Part shown: positions 51,789 through 60,052 of the stretch, piece by piece
How positions within the stretch are numbered: position 1 is the stretch's first letter
Layout: each line of letters opens with the position of its first letter
Source: Pseudomonadota bacterium
GTDB lineage: Bacteria > Pseudomonadota > Alphaproteobacteria > Rhizobiales > Rhizobiaceae
Reading direction: 5' to 3'
Assembly: GCA_023419535.1 (NCBI GenBank)
Contig: JAEZXX010000081.1
Coordinates: forward strand, 62,001-126,000
Length of the DNA: 64,000 nucleotides
Notes under the pieces: model-generated
The model's input: only the letters and a program-made list of their open reading frames with translations
Database searches by the model: none
What the model was told of the DNA's origin: nothing
Made by a program: the position numbers and the translations under genes

Positions 51789-52604
51789 CTACAGGCCATA
51801 GGAGGCGCGCAGCTCGGCCGCCGTGGCGGTCCGCCGACCGAGCCGGTCCAAGGCCTCGACGACCGAGGACACGAGAGCCTCGTTGTCCGGCGCACGCGTC
51901 CCGTCGGGCATGAAGAGATTGTTCTCGAACCCGACGCGGATGTCGCCGCCCAGAAGCGCCGACGCGATCACGCAGTCCCGTTCGGCCGGCCCGAAGGCGC
52001 ACACGCTGAACGGCTCGGCGACCGGCTCGTGAAGGAAGGGGAGGAGGTCGACCGGCGCGGAGACCTGCCCTTGCGCGTAGCGCCCGAGCACGAAGAGCAG
52101 GGCCTGCGGGCGCGCCCCGAAGGCGCCCCGGCGACGCAGATCGCGCCAAGCCGCCAGATCCTCCCGCGAATAGAGGATGATCTGGACGAGGGTGCCGTCC
52201 CGGTCGAGCGCCTCCATGAAGGACGAGGCGGCCGCCACGTCGGCTTCGCTGCGCACGATCTCGCGCACGGCGACCGACACGGCTTCCGGCCGGGTCTTTT
52301 CGATGACGGCGATCTGCTCGACCGGCGCGTAGCGGCCCGCCGCCTCGGAGGTCGCCTGGATCACCATGTCCTCTCCGACGGCCGCGCGGATCGCGCGCGT
52401 CGCCTCGACATAGGCGTCCGCATCGAGAAGATGGCGGCCCTCCCGGTCCCGTACGTGCAGATGGAACATCGCCGCGCCGGCCTCGCGACAGGCGCTCGCA
52501 CAGCCGACGAGTTCGTCGATGGTCACCGGCAAGGCGGGATGGTCCGTCTTCTGCTTGTAGGAGCCGTTCGGCGCGACGGTCACCGCGACGGGCCGGTGGG
52601 TCAT
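51789..52604 (-). CDS. Beta-keto acid cleavage enzyme (BKACE, DUF849)
   Basis: A 271-residue TIM-barrel enzyme. Members condense a beta-keto acid with acetyl-CoA and cleave it to acetoacetate plus a new CoA ester, using zinc. Zinc histidines His48 and His50 are in FHLHVRD, and the late glutamate is in VGFENNLFMPDG. The N-terminal VTVAPNGSY and KTDHPALP are typical. The ATG at 52604 overlaps the stop of the 3-hydroxyacid dehydrogenase gene by 4 bp, implying that enzyme makes its beta-keto substrate. Confidence 0.88.
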   Translation of the reverse strand: MTHRPVAVTVAPNGSYKQKTDHPALPVTIDELVGCASACREAGAAMFHLHVRDREGRHLLDADAYVEATRAIRAAVGEDMVIQATSEAAGRYAPVEQIAVIEKTRPEAVSVAVREIVRSEADVAAASSFMEALDRDGTLVQIILYSREDLAAWRDLRRRGAFGARPQALLFVLGRYAQGQVSAPVDLLPFLHEPVAEPFSVCAFGPAERDCVIASALLGGDIRVGFENNLFMPDGTRAPDNEALVSSVVEALDRLGRRTATAAELRASYGL

Positions 52605-53554
52605 CGCGCCTCTCCGATCGGGCGGATCGGCGGCAGGTCGGCCTCGATGACGGCGAGCGCGGCGGCGAGCGCCGCCTGGTAGCGTCCGCGCTCGGCCGCG
52701 ATGGTCTCGGGCGTCCACGCGTAGAAGCCCGCACCGGCCTTCATGCCGAGCCGTCCTTGCGCGACGCGGTCTGACAGTTCCGGGCTCGGCTCGCGCGCGG
52801 CCGACAGGGAGGGATACATGGTGGCGGCCGCCGCGCAGTGGACGTCGAGCCCGGCATGGTCGCGCTGGAGCACCGGGCCGGCGGCCAGGAACCGGAAGCC
52901 GAAACCGAAGCGCACCGCCGCATCGACGTCCTCGGCGCTCGCCACGCCCTCCTCGATCAGCGCGAAGGCCTCGCGCGCCAGCGCATGCTGCATGCGATTG
53001 GCAAGGAAGCCCGGCAGATCGCGCTTCACATGCACCGGCACGCGGCCGCAGTCGCGCATGATGGCGACGAGATCGGCCGCCGTCCCGGCGCTCGTCGCCT
53101 CGGCCGAGACGACTTCGACGAGCGGCACGAGATGGGCCGGCATGAAGAAGTGGAGCCCGATGCAGCGCTCCGGTCCGGGAAGGCCGTCCACGATGCGCGA
53201 GATCGGAAAGCTCGAGGAGTTGGAGGCGAGGATGGCGTCCGGCGCGGCGAGGCGGGCGGCCTCGGCGAAGACCGCCTTCTTCACCTCCAGGCGCTCGGGA
53301 GCGCATTCGACGACGAGGCGGACGCGCTCCCAAGGCGCATCGGCGAGGCGTTCGACGGTTCCGATCGGCCCGGCGGCCGTCTCGTGTCCGGACCGGGCCA
53401 GTTCGCCCGTCCAATAGTCCGGGAGCGCCGTTCGGCGCGCCTGCCCCGGTTCGACCACGCTCACCGTCCAGCCGCCGCGGGCGAAGACGACGGCGACATC
53501 CGCCCCCATCGTCCCGCCGCCGACGACCACCACGGCATCGCCCGCCTTCGCCAT
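52601..53554 (-). CDS. 3-hydroxyacyl-CoA dehydrogenase-family 3-hydroxyacid dehydrogenase
   Basis: A 317-residue NAD-dependent enzyme. The Rossmann motif VVGGGTMGADVA is at residues ~10-21, followed by ECAPERLEVKKAVFAE, ASNSSSFPIS, GLHFFMPAHLVPLVEVV (active-site histidine) and KRDLPGFLANRMQHAL. The GLHFFMPAHL and short C-terminal domain are nearer to L-carnitine dehydrogenase and L-gulonate 3-dehydrogenase than to fatty-acid enzymes. It probably oxidises a free 3-hydroxyacid to the 3-keto acid used by BKACE. Confidence 0.85.
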   Translation of the reverse strand: MAKAGDAVVVVGGGTMGADVAVVFARGGWTVSVVEPGQARRTALPDYWTGELARSGHETAAGPIGTVERLADAPWERVRLVVECAPERLEVKKAVFAEAARLAAPDAILASNSSSFPISRIVDGLPGPERCIGLHFFMPAHLVPLVEVVSAEATSAGTAADLVAIMRDCGRVPVHVKRDLPGFLANRMQHALAREAFALIEEGVASAEDVDAAVRFGFGFRFLAAGPVLQRDHAGLDVHCAAAATMYPSLSAAREPSPELSDRVAQGRLGMKAGAGFYAWTPETIAAERGRYQAALAAALAVIEADLPPIRPIGEAR

Positions 53555-53566
53555 CTGTCGTGCTCC

Positions 53567-54541
53567 TTATTCGAGAGGCCCGGCGTTCTCGATCACGCCG
53601 GCCCACTGGGCGATCTGCGCCTCGATGAGATCGCCGGCGGCCTCGCGCGGGCCCGGGGCCGGAACGACGCCCTGCCGCTCGAGCGCCGCGACGGCCTCCG
53701 GGCTTTCGAGCGCGGCGTTCAGCGCCTCGTTCAGGCGCCCGGTGATCTCGTCCGGGGTGCCGGCGGGCGCCAGGAGCCCGAACCAGGACTGCACCTCGAA
53801 GCCCTCGACGCCCGAGGCCGCGAGCGTGGGGAGGTCGGGCAGGAAGGGCGAGGGCTCGGGCGTCGTCACCGCGAGCGCCTTGACCGCATCGGACCCGACA
53901 TGGGTGAGCACGGAGGGGACCGTGTCGATCATCACGTCCACATGTCCGCCCATCAGGTCGGTGATGGCGGGCGCCGAGCCCTGGTAGGGCACGTGGACGA
54001 GGTCGAGACCGGCGGCGGCCTTCAGCATCTCCATGCCGAGGTGTTGCGGCGAGCCGGCGCCGGAGGAGGCGTAGGTCAGCCCGCCGGGATTGCCCTGCGC
54101 GAGCGCCAGGAAGGCGTCGACGCTGTCGGCTTCGAGGTCCGGCCGGGTGACGAGGACGAGGCCGACGCTGCCGGCCAGGCCGACCGGCGCGAAGTCGGTG
54201 CGCAGGTCGAAGCCGGGAGCGGGCGGCAGGTTCATGCTGATCGAATGGCTCGTCAGCGCGCCGAGAAGCAGCGTGTAGCCGTCGGGCTCGGACCGGGCGA
54301 TCTGGCCGGCACCGAGGCTTCCGGCCGCGCCCGCGACGTTCTCCACGATGACGGTCTGGCCGAGTTCGGCCCGCAGCCCCTCGGCGACGATCCGCCCGAT
54401 GATGTCGGTCGCCCCGCCGGCCGAATAGGGCACGACGAGCGTGATCTGCCGGGACGGGTATTCGGTCTGGGCAGCCGCGAGGCCCGCCGTCGCGGCCAGG
54501 GCCGCGGCGGCGATGCCCGCTTTCATGATCCAGTTGCGCAA
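53567..54541 (-). CDS. Tripartite tricarboxylate transporter-family binding protein (TctC-like)
   Basis: A 324-residue exported binding protein. The signal (IMKAGIAAAALAATAGLAAAQ) is followed by the TctC motifs YPSRQITLVVPYSAGGATDIIGRI, VENVAGAAGSLGA, YTLLLG, HVPYQGSAPAITDLMGGHVD and SWFGLLAPAGTP. These bind carboxylates. The start is most likely the TTG at 54541, because GGGAGGAG lies 7-8 nt upstream; the ATG at 54526 would be too far away. No TctA/TctB genes are adjacent. Confidence 0.87.
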   Translation of the reverse strand: MRNWIMKAGIAAAALAATAGLAAAQTEYPSRQITLVVPYSAGGATDIIGRIVAEGLRAELGQTVIVENVAGAAGSLGAGQIARSEPDGYTLLLGALTSHSISMNLPPAPGFDLRTDFAPVGLAGSVGLVLVTRPDLEADSVDAFLALAQGNPGGLTYASSGAGSPQHLGMEMLKAAAGLDLVHVPYQGSAPAITDLMGGHVDVMIDTVPSVLTHVGSDAVKALAVTTPEPSPFLPDLPTLAASGVEGFEVQSWFGLLAPAGTPDEITGRLNEALNAALESPEAVAALERQGVVPAPGPREAAGDLIEAQIAQWAGVIENAGPLE

Positions 54542-54571
54542 CTCAGGTCTCCTCCCATGCGCCACTCGTGC

Positions 54572-56305
54572 CTACAGCGTTCGGCGCACCTCGGGGTGCT
54601 GCAGGAAATCGAAATCGCAGCCTTCGCCGGCCTGCGTCACGTGGCGGTCGTAGAGCGCCGCGTAGCCGCGCGGCGCCTCGACCGGCGGCGGCGGCAGGTC
54701 GGCGCGGCGGCGCTCCAGCTCCTCCTCGGCGACCAGAAGCTCGATCGAGTTGCGCGAGGCGCTGAGCGCGATGCGGTCGCCGGTGCGCACCAGCGCCAGC
54801 GGGCCGCCGGACGCCGAATCCGGCGAGACGTGGAGCACGATCGCGCCGAAGGCCGTGCCGCTCATGCGCGCGTCGGAGATGCGGATCATGTCCCTCACCC
54901 CCTGCGCCGCGAGCTTCTTCGGGATCGGCAGATAGCCCGCCTCCGGCATGGCGGCGGCGCTCTTCGGACCGGCCAGCTGCATCACCAGAGCGTCGTCCGC
55001 ATGGACGTCGAGGTCCGGGTCGTCGATGCGCGCGGCGAGATCCTCGGGCGAGGAGAAGACCACGACGCGGGCCTCGCGCTCCAGGAGCTCGGGCGTCGCC
55101 GCCGCGCGCTTCAGGATGGCGCCGTCCGGTGCGAGGTTTCCGAACAGGGCGATGAGGCCGCCCTGCGCCTCGATCGGGTCGTCGAAGGGGCGGATGATGT
55201 TGCGGTCGATGTCGGCGGGATCGAAGCCCTCCAGCCGCGCGGACAGCGGCTCGCCCGTCACGGTGGGACAGTCGAGGTTCAGGAGGTGGCGCAGCTCCCA
55301 GATCAGCGCCGTGACGCCGCCCGCCGCATGCAGATCCTCCATGTAGTTGGCGCCCACGGGCTTGAGGTTCACCAGGACCGGGGTCGTCTCGGCCAGCTCG
55401 TTCAGCCGTTGCAGCGAGAGCTTCAGGCCCGCGCGCCCGGCGATGGCCGCCAGATGGACGAGGGCGTTGGTCGAGCCGGAAAGGGCGAGGAGGAGCCGCA
55501 TCGCGTTGTCGAGCGACTGCGGCGTCACCAGAGCGGCCGGCCGCACCGCGTTCGGGTCGAGCGTCATGCGGGCGGCGAGCCGTCCGCTCTCCTCGGCGAT
55601 CCGCAAGCGGTCGGCGTGGACGGCGGGCGCGCTCGCCGAGCCCTTCAGGCCGAAGCCGAGGATCTCGGTCAGGCAGGCCATGGTGCTCGCCGTGCCCATC
55701 ACGGCGCAGGTGCCGGCGGTGGTGGCGAGATTGCCCTCGATGCGGCCGATCTCCGCGGCATCCACCTCGCCGGCCCGGTGGCGCGCCCAGTAGCGGCGGC
55801 AGTCCGTGCAGGCGCCCAGCCGCTCGCCCTTGTAGCGGCCCGTCATCATCGGGCCGGTGACGAGGATCACGGTCGGCCGGTCGGCGGAGATCGCGCCCAT
55901 GATCTGGGCGGGCACGGTCTTGTCGCAGCCGCCGATGGCGACCAGCGCGTCCATCGGCTGCGCGCGGGCCATCTCCTCCACGTCCATCGACATGAGGTTG
56001 CGGAACTTGAGGCTGGTCGGCGTCAGATAGGGCTCGCCCAGCGAGATGGTGGGAAATTCGATCGGCAGCGCGCCTTCCAGCATCGCCCCGCGCTTCACCG
56101 CCTCCACGAGCTCGGGCATCGAACGGTGGCAGTTGTTGAAGCCCGACGGCGTCGAGTTGATGCCGACGACGGTGCGGTCCAGCGCCTCGCGGGTGTAGCC
56201 CATGGAGGAGGCGAAGGACCGGCGCAGATACAGCGCGAAGTCGCGATCGCCGTAATTGGTCAGCCCGCGCCGGATGCCCCGTTCCGTCTCGCCGTCGCCC
56301 GCCAT
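54572..56305 (-). CDS. IlvD/Edd-family sugar-acid dehydratase
   Basis: A 577-residue iron-sulfur dehydratase. Cluster-binding cysteines are visible in NNCHRSMPEL, GGCDKTVPA and TAGTCAVMGTASTMA. Other conserved parts are the GINSTPSGFNNC start and SDARMSGTAFGAIVLHVSPDSA near the C-terminus, characteristic of pentonate/hexonate dehydratases such as L-arabinonate or D-xylonate dehydratase. It makes a 2-keto-3-deoxy sugar acid. First gene of the operon with TctC, 3-hydroxyacid dehydrogenase and BKACE, divergent from a LysR gene. Confidence 0.9.
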   Translation of the reverse strand: MAGDGETERGIRRGLTNYGDRDFALYLRRSFASSMGYTREALDRTVVGINSTPSGFNNCHRSMPELVEAVKRGAMLEGALPIEFPTISLGEPYLTPTSLKFRNLMSMDVEEMARAQPMDALVAIGGCDKTVPAQIMGAISADRPTVILVTGPMMTGRYKGERLGACTDCRRYWARHRAGEVDAAEIGRIEGNLATTAGTCAVMGTASTMACLTEILGFGLKGSASAPAVHADRLRIAEESGRLAARMTLDPNAVRPAALVTPQSLDNAMRLLLALSGSTNALVHLAAIAGRAGLKLSLQRLNELAETTPVLVNLKPVGANYMEDLHAAGGVTALIWELRHLLNLDCPTVTGEPLSARLEGFDPADIDRNIIRPFDDPIEAQGGLIALFGNLAPDGAILKRAAATPELLEREARVVVFSSPEDLAARIDDPDLDVHADDALVMQLAGPKSAAAMPEAGYLPIPKKLAAQGVRDMIRISDARMSGTAFGAIVLHVSPDSASGGPLALVRTGDRIALSASRNSIELLVAEEELERRRADLPPPPVEAPRGYAALYDRHVTQAGEGCDFDFLQHPEVRRTL

Positions 56306-56361
56306 CGTCGTTCCCTTCCGTCGTCGAGAGGGACGCTAGCCGCCCCGCTTTCGTATGTTAA

Positions 56362-56376
56362 ATTCATCATTAGAAT
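56362..56376. promoter_or_regulatory. LysR-type T-N11-A box between divergent genes
   Basis: ATTC-N7-GAAT contains a T-N11-A dyad in the only AT-rich stretch between the dehydratase operon and the LysR gene. Its right end lies 20 bp before the LysR ATG, the usual place for an autoregulatory site. Confidence 0.55.
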
Positions 56377-56395
56377 GGTTTGAGACGGACTGGGT

Positions 56396-57361
56396 ATGAA
56401 TATCTCTCCCCGGCAATTGCGGATCGTCGTGTCGCTCGCCGAGACGCTGAGCTTCAGCCGCACGGCCGAACTGTTCCATCTGACCCAGCCGGCCCTCAGC
56501 CGGATCGTGCGCGGCATCGAGGAGGAGCTCGGCGCACGCCTGTTCCTGCGCACCACACGACAGGTCCGCCTGACGCCGGAGGGCGCCTCGCTCGTCGGCC
56601 TCGCCGAGCGGCTGGTCGGCGACTACGACGACGGTTTGCGGGCGATGCGCGGCATCCTCGTGCGCCAGTCGCGCCGCCTCTCCATCTCGGCGCTTCCCTC
56701 GCTGGCCGCCATGCTCCTGCCGAGCGTCGCCGAGGCCGTGCGCGCGCGCGAACCCGAGGCGCAGATCGAGATCCGCGACGTCCTCTCCGACGCGACGCTC
56801 AACCTCGTGCGGGCGCGGGCGGTCGATTTTGCGCTCACCTCGGCGGACCCGTCCGAGCACGAGATCGCCTATGACGAGGTGCTGCGGGACCGCTACGTGC
56901 TTCTGGCCCGGGAGGACGACGCACGGTTCGCGCACGGCGCGCCCGCCGATCTCCTCGCGCTTCCGGCGCTCGGGCTCGTCTCGATGCCGAAGGGGACGGC
57001 CGCGCGGCTCTATGCGGACGCCGCCTTCCTCCAGCGCGGCGTCCAGTTCCGCCCGGTGATGGAGTTCGAGCATCTGGCGACGATCGGCCGCTTCGTGGAG
57101 CGCGGGTTCGGCGTCGCCTTCCTTCCGGCGCTCGCCGCCATGATGATCGGCGGTCAGGGCCTCCGGCTGCTCGATCTCGACGACGCGCCGGTCCGGTCGC
57201 TCGGCGTCGTCAGCCGCAGGGACGAGCGGCCGTCGCCGCTCGCCAGGATCGCCATCGAGGCGGTCCGCCAGAGCGCCCACGACCTGGCCCTCGTCTCCCC
57301 GCGGCGCCTCCGCCTCGTCGGCGGGGCGGCTCCGGCAGCGGAGGTCGACGCCGGACGGTGA
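56396..57361 (+). CDS. LysR-family transcriptional regulator of the dehydratase/BKACE operon
   Basis: A 321-residue regulator. The helix-turn-helix (RQLRIVVSLAETLSFSRTAELFHLTQPALSRIVRGIEEELGARLF, residues ~6-50) is followed by an effector domain with RLSISALPSLAAMLLPSV and RFVERGFGVAFLPALAAMM. It is divergent from the dehydratase operon across 90 bp that hold a T-N11-A box, so it is the likely regulator, responding to a pathway acid. Confidence 0.9.
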   Translation: MNISPRQLRIVVSLAETLSFSRTAELFHLTQPALSRIVRGIEEELGARLFLRTTRQVRLTPEGASLVGLAERLVGDYDDGLRAMRGILVRQSRRLSISALPSLAAMLLPSVAEAVRAREPEAQIEIRDVLSDATLNLVRARAVDFALTSADPSEHEIAYDEVLRDRYVLLAREDDARFAHGAPADLLALPALGLVSMPKGTAARLYADAAFLQRGVQFRPVMEFEHLATIGRFVERGFGVAFLPALAAMMIGGQGLRLLDLDDAPVRSLGVVSRRDERPSPLARIAIEAVRQSAHDLALVSPRRLRLVGGAAPAAEVDAGR

Positions 57362-57516
57362 GACGCGCCGCCGACGAGGCGCGGGTTCGACCCGGATGCC
57401 GGGTCACGCCTCGGCCGGCATCGGTCCGAAGAACGGAACCGACCTTCGGACAGGCCGATGCGACGGTCCGATGGGATCGAGCGGCCCTTGCGCACCCGAA
57501 TGGACGGGACGGCGCT

Positions 57517-58182
57517 CTAGGATTCGGACGACTCCGCTCCCGTTCGCGCGTCCCAGGCGGTCATGGCCATGTCCGCGACGGTCTGGAGCTCGGCACCGCT
57601 CGCACCGTCGCGGGCGAGGATCGACATCCCGGCCTGAACCGTCTGGACGAAGCGGGCGAGGCCGTCGACATCGGCCTTCGCCGGAATTTCCCCGGCCGCG
57701 ACGCCGTCCTGGATGCGCGTCTTCAGACGGGCATGGGTCTCGGCACGGGCGGTTCGGACGAGTTCGCCGAGCGCCTCGTGCCCCTCGCTTCCCACCTGCG
57801 ACAGGGTGACCATGCAGCCGCGCGGCATGTCGGCGACGCAGCCGGTCAGGGCGGCGGCCGAATTCGACAGGAGCGAGCGCACCGCTTCGCGCACCGTCGC
57901 GGCGCAGGTGAACGGCGCCCAGACATAGGCCTCGTTGTCGGCCACGTAGCGCCCCAGAGCTTCGGCGTAGAGCGCCTCCTTCGAGCCGAAGGCGGCGTAG
58001 AGGCTCGGCGCGCCGATGCCGAGTTCGGCCGTCAGGTCCGAGATCGAGGTCGCCTCGTAGCCGCGCGACCAGAAGAGCCGGACCGCCTTCTGCAGCGCCG
58101 CGTCGCGGTCGAAGGCGCGCGGCCGCCCACGGGGACGCGGGCTCGTCTCCTGACCGTTTCCGTCATTTCCAGAATTCTTCAT
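57517..58182 (-). CDS. TetR-family transcriptional regulator
   Basis: A 221-residue repressor. The N-terminal helix-turn-helix (ALQKAVRLFWSRGYEATSISDLTAELGIGAPSLYAAFGSKEALY, residues ~28-71) precedes an all-helical ligand domain. The ATG at 58182 is preferred because two palindromes then lie at and upstream of the start; an in-frame ATG at 58218 would add 12 residues. It is divergent from an SDR gene, the classic arrangement for a TetR regulator of one enzyme. Confidence 0.88.
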   Translation of the reverse strand: MKNSGNDGNGQETSPRPRGRPRAFDRDAALQKAVRLFWSRGYEATSISDLTAELGIGAPSLYAAFGSKEALYAEALGRYVADNEAYVWAPFTCAATVREAVRSLLSNSAAALTGCVADMPRGCMVTLSQVGSEGHEALGELVRTARAETHARLKTRIQDGVAAGEIPAKADVDGLARFVQTVQAGMSILARDGASGAELQTVADMAMTAWDARTGAESSES

Positions 58183-58191
58183 CGATCGATA
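58181..58191. promoter_or_regulatory. TetR operator candidate 1 (overlaps the tetR start)
   Basis: ATCGATCGATA matches the core of the site at 58236-58249 except for one base (T for A). The first ten bases are perfectly palindromic. It overlaps the ATG of the regulator. Confidence 0.45.
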
Positions 58192-58235
58192 TTTAATTCC
58201 ATTGACGAAAGCCGGCAAGCCGACTAGCTAATTTC

Positions 58236-58249
58236 GTATCGAACGATAC
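58236..58249. promoter_or_regulatory. TetR operator candidate 2 (upstream of the SDR gene)
   Basis: GTATCG-AA-CGATAC is a perfect 6-bp-arm palindrome 14 bp upstream of the SDR ATG. Flanking TTTC and GAAA add near symmetry. Repression here would block SDR transcription. Confidence 0.6.
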
Positions 58250-58263
58250 AGAAAGGACGTTCC

Positions 58264-59004
58264 ATGACCGGACTCGAAGGCAAGCGCGCGCTGGTGACTG
58301 GCGGATCGCGGGGGATCGGGGCCGCGATCGCGCTCGCTCTCGCCGAGGAGGGTGCGGACGTCGCGATCACCTACAGCCGCGCCGACGAGGCTGCGAAGGC
58401 GGTCGTCAAGGCGGTGGAGGCGAAGGGCCGCAGGGCGTTCGCCCTCAAGTCGGACGCCGCCGATCCCGCGGCGATCCGCCGGTCGGTGGACGAGGCGGCG
58501 GCCGCCCTCGGCGGGCTCGACATTCTCGTCAACAACGCGGCGATCGCGACCTATGCGAGGATCGCCGACGTCTCGCCCGAAACGATCGACGACCTCTTCG
58601 CCGTCAACGTGCGCGGTCCGATCCTGACCTCGCAGGCCGCGATGGCGCATCTGCCGGCCGGCGGGCGGATCGTCACCATCGGCTCGGGAGGCGCCGATCG
58701 CATCGTCGGCGACGAGGGCACGATCTACTTCATGACCAAGGCCGCGCTGCAGACCTTCACGCGCGGGCTCGCCCGCGAGCTCGGGAGCCGCGACGTGACG
58801 GTGAACCTCGTCCAGCCGGGCTCGACCGACACGGACATGAACCCCGCCGACGGTCCCTTCGCCGAGCTCCAGCGCAGCCTGATCCCGCTCGGGCGCTACG
58901 GCAGGCCGGAGGACGTCGCGGCGGTGGTGGCGTTTCTCGCAAGCCCCGCCGCACGCCACGTGACCGGCGCCGTCCTCAACGTCGACGGCGGTCAGCTGAC
59001 CTGA
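58264..59004 (+). CDS. SDR-family oxidoreductase (FabG-like)
   Basis: A 246-residue classical SDR with TGGSRGIG (12-19), NNAA (90-93), Ser141, Tyr155 and Lys159 (YFMTK), and VLNVDGGQLT at the C-terminus. Such enzymes next to a TetR gene often reduce reactive carbonyls or are induced by their substrate. AAAGGA precedes the ATG. Its last 13 bp overlap the end of a convergent LysR gene. The substrate is unknown. Confidence 0.88.
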   Translation: MTGLEGKRALVTGGSRGIGAAIALALAEEGADVAITYSRADEAAKAVVKAVEAKGRRAFALKSDAADPAAIRRSVDEAAAALGGLDILVNNAAIATYARIADVSPETIDDLFAVNVRGPILTSQAAMAHLPAGGRIVTIGSGGADRIVGDEGTIYFMTKAALQTFTRGLARELGSRDVTVNLVQPGSTDTDMNPADGPFAELQRSLIPLGRYGRPEDVAAVVAFLASPAARHVTGAVLNVDGGQLT

Positions 59005-59921
59005 CGCGACGGGGCGCCGGGACCCGGACGGCCCCGGTGCCGGCGCGCGATCTCGACGAAGGCGCGAAGGCGAGCGGGCATGTTCCGCCGGCTCGGATAA
59101 TACAGGAAGAAGCCCGGAAAGGGCGGGCAGAACGGTTCGAGCAGCGGGACGAGGGTTCCGCGGGCCAGATCCTCGTGGAAGGTCTCCTCCATGCCGAAGG
59201 AGATGCCCGCCCCCGATCGCGCGAGCTTCACCATCAACGCCATGTCGTTGGTGGTGATCTCCGGCTCGACGGCGACGGCGAAGTCGCGCCCGTCCTCGGT
59301 GAACTCCCAGCGATAGGGCGCGGCACGCGGCGCGGGTCGCCAGCCGATGCAGCGGTGGGAGACGAGCTCCCGGGGATGGGAGGGCGCGCCCTCCCGTTCC
59401 AGGTAGGCGGGCGCGCAGACCGCGACATGGCGCTGGTCCGCCGAGACCGGGACGGCGACCATGTCCTCCTCGATCACTTCGCCGAGGCGCACGCCGGCGT
59501 CGAAGCCTTCGGCGACGATGTCGAACTCCTCGTCGGTGACGAGGATGTCGAGCTGCACCGCGGGGTGCGCGTCGCAATAGGCCGTCAAGAGCGGACCCGA
59601 GAGGACGCTCTCCGCGATCGAGGAGACGGCCAGCCGCAGCTGGCCGCGCACCTCGCCGCGATGGCCGCGCACGCCGTCCAGCGCCGCGCGCATGTCGGCG
59701 ATCGCCGGGGCGATCTCCTCGCGCAGCCGCGCGCCCTCCTCGGTCAGGCTCATGGCGCGGGTCGTGCGCCGCACGAGCGCGACGCCGATCTCGGTCTCGA
59801 GCCGCCGAAGGGACTGGCTGACCGCCGAGCGGGTGACGCCGAGCCGGTCGGCGGCGGCGCGAAGGCTCGGCTCTTCCGCGATCACGGCGAACACGGCGAG
59901 GGCGTTGAGATCGTCGCGCAT
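58992..59921 (-). CDS. LysR-family transcriptional regulator
   Basis: A 309-residue regulator with a helix-turn-helix (DLNALAVFAVIAEEPSLRAAADRLGVTRSAVSQSLRRLETEIGVAL, residues ~3-48) and an effector domain with DEEFDIVAEGFDAGVRLGEVIEEDMVAVPV, as in the group of LysR proteins that sit beside oxidoreductases (AaeR/DsdC-like branch). It is divergent from the SDR gene at 60053, its probable target. The ATG at 59921 starts directly before the conserved domain; the frame is open upstream but has no coding support. Confidence 0.9.
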   Translation of the reverse strand: MRDDLNALAVFAVIAEEPSLRAAADRLGVTRSAVSQSLRRLETEIGVALVRRTTRAMSLTEEGARLREEIAPAIADMRAALDGVRGHRGEVRGQLRLAVSSIAESVLSGPLLTAYCDAHPAVQLDILVTDEEFDIVAEGFDAGVRLGEVIEEDMVAVPVSADQRHVAVCAPAYLEREGAPSHPRELVSHRCIGWRPAPRAAPYRWEFTEDGRDFAVAVEPEITTNDMALMVKLARSGAGISFGMEETFHEDLARGTLVPLLEPFCPPFPGFFLYYPSRRNMPARLRAFVEIARRHRGRPGPGAPSRQVS

Positions 59922-60052
59922 TGGAAAGTTCCGCTTGCCACCGTGTGCAGGAAAGGGCGGCTTCCGGCGACAATGGGCCGGGTCTACCTGTCGTGCAACC
60001 GCCGGGCCCGGATGGCCGGGCGGGAGACCCACACGAACGCTGGGAGGCCCTC

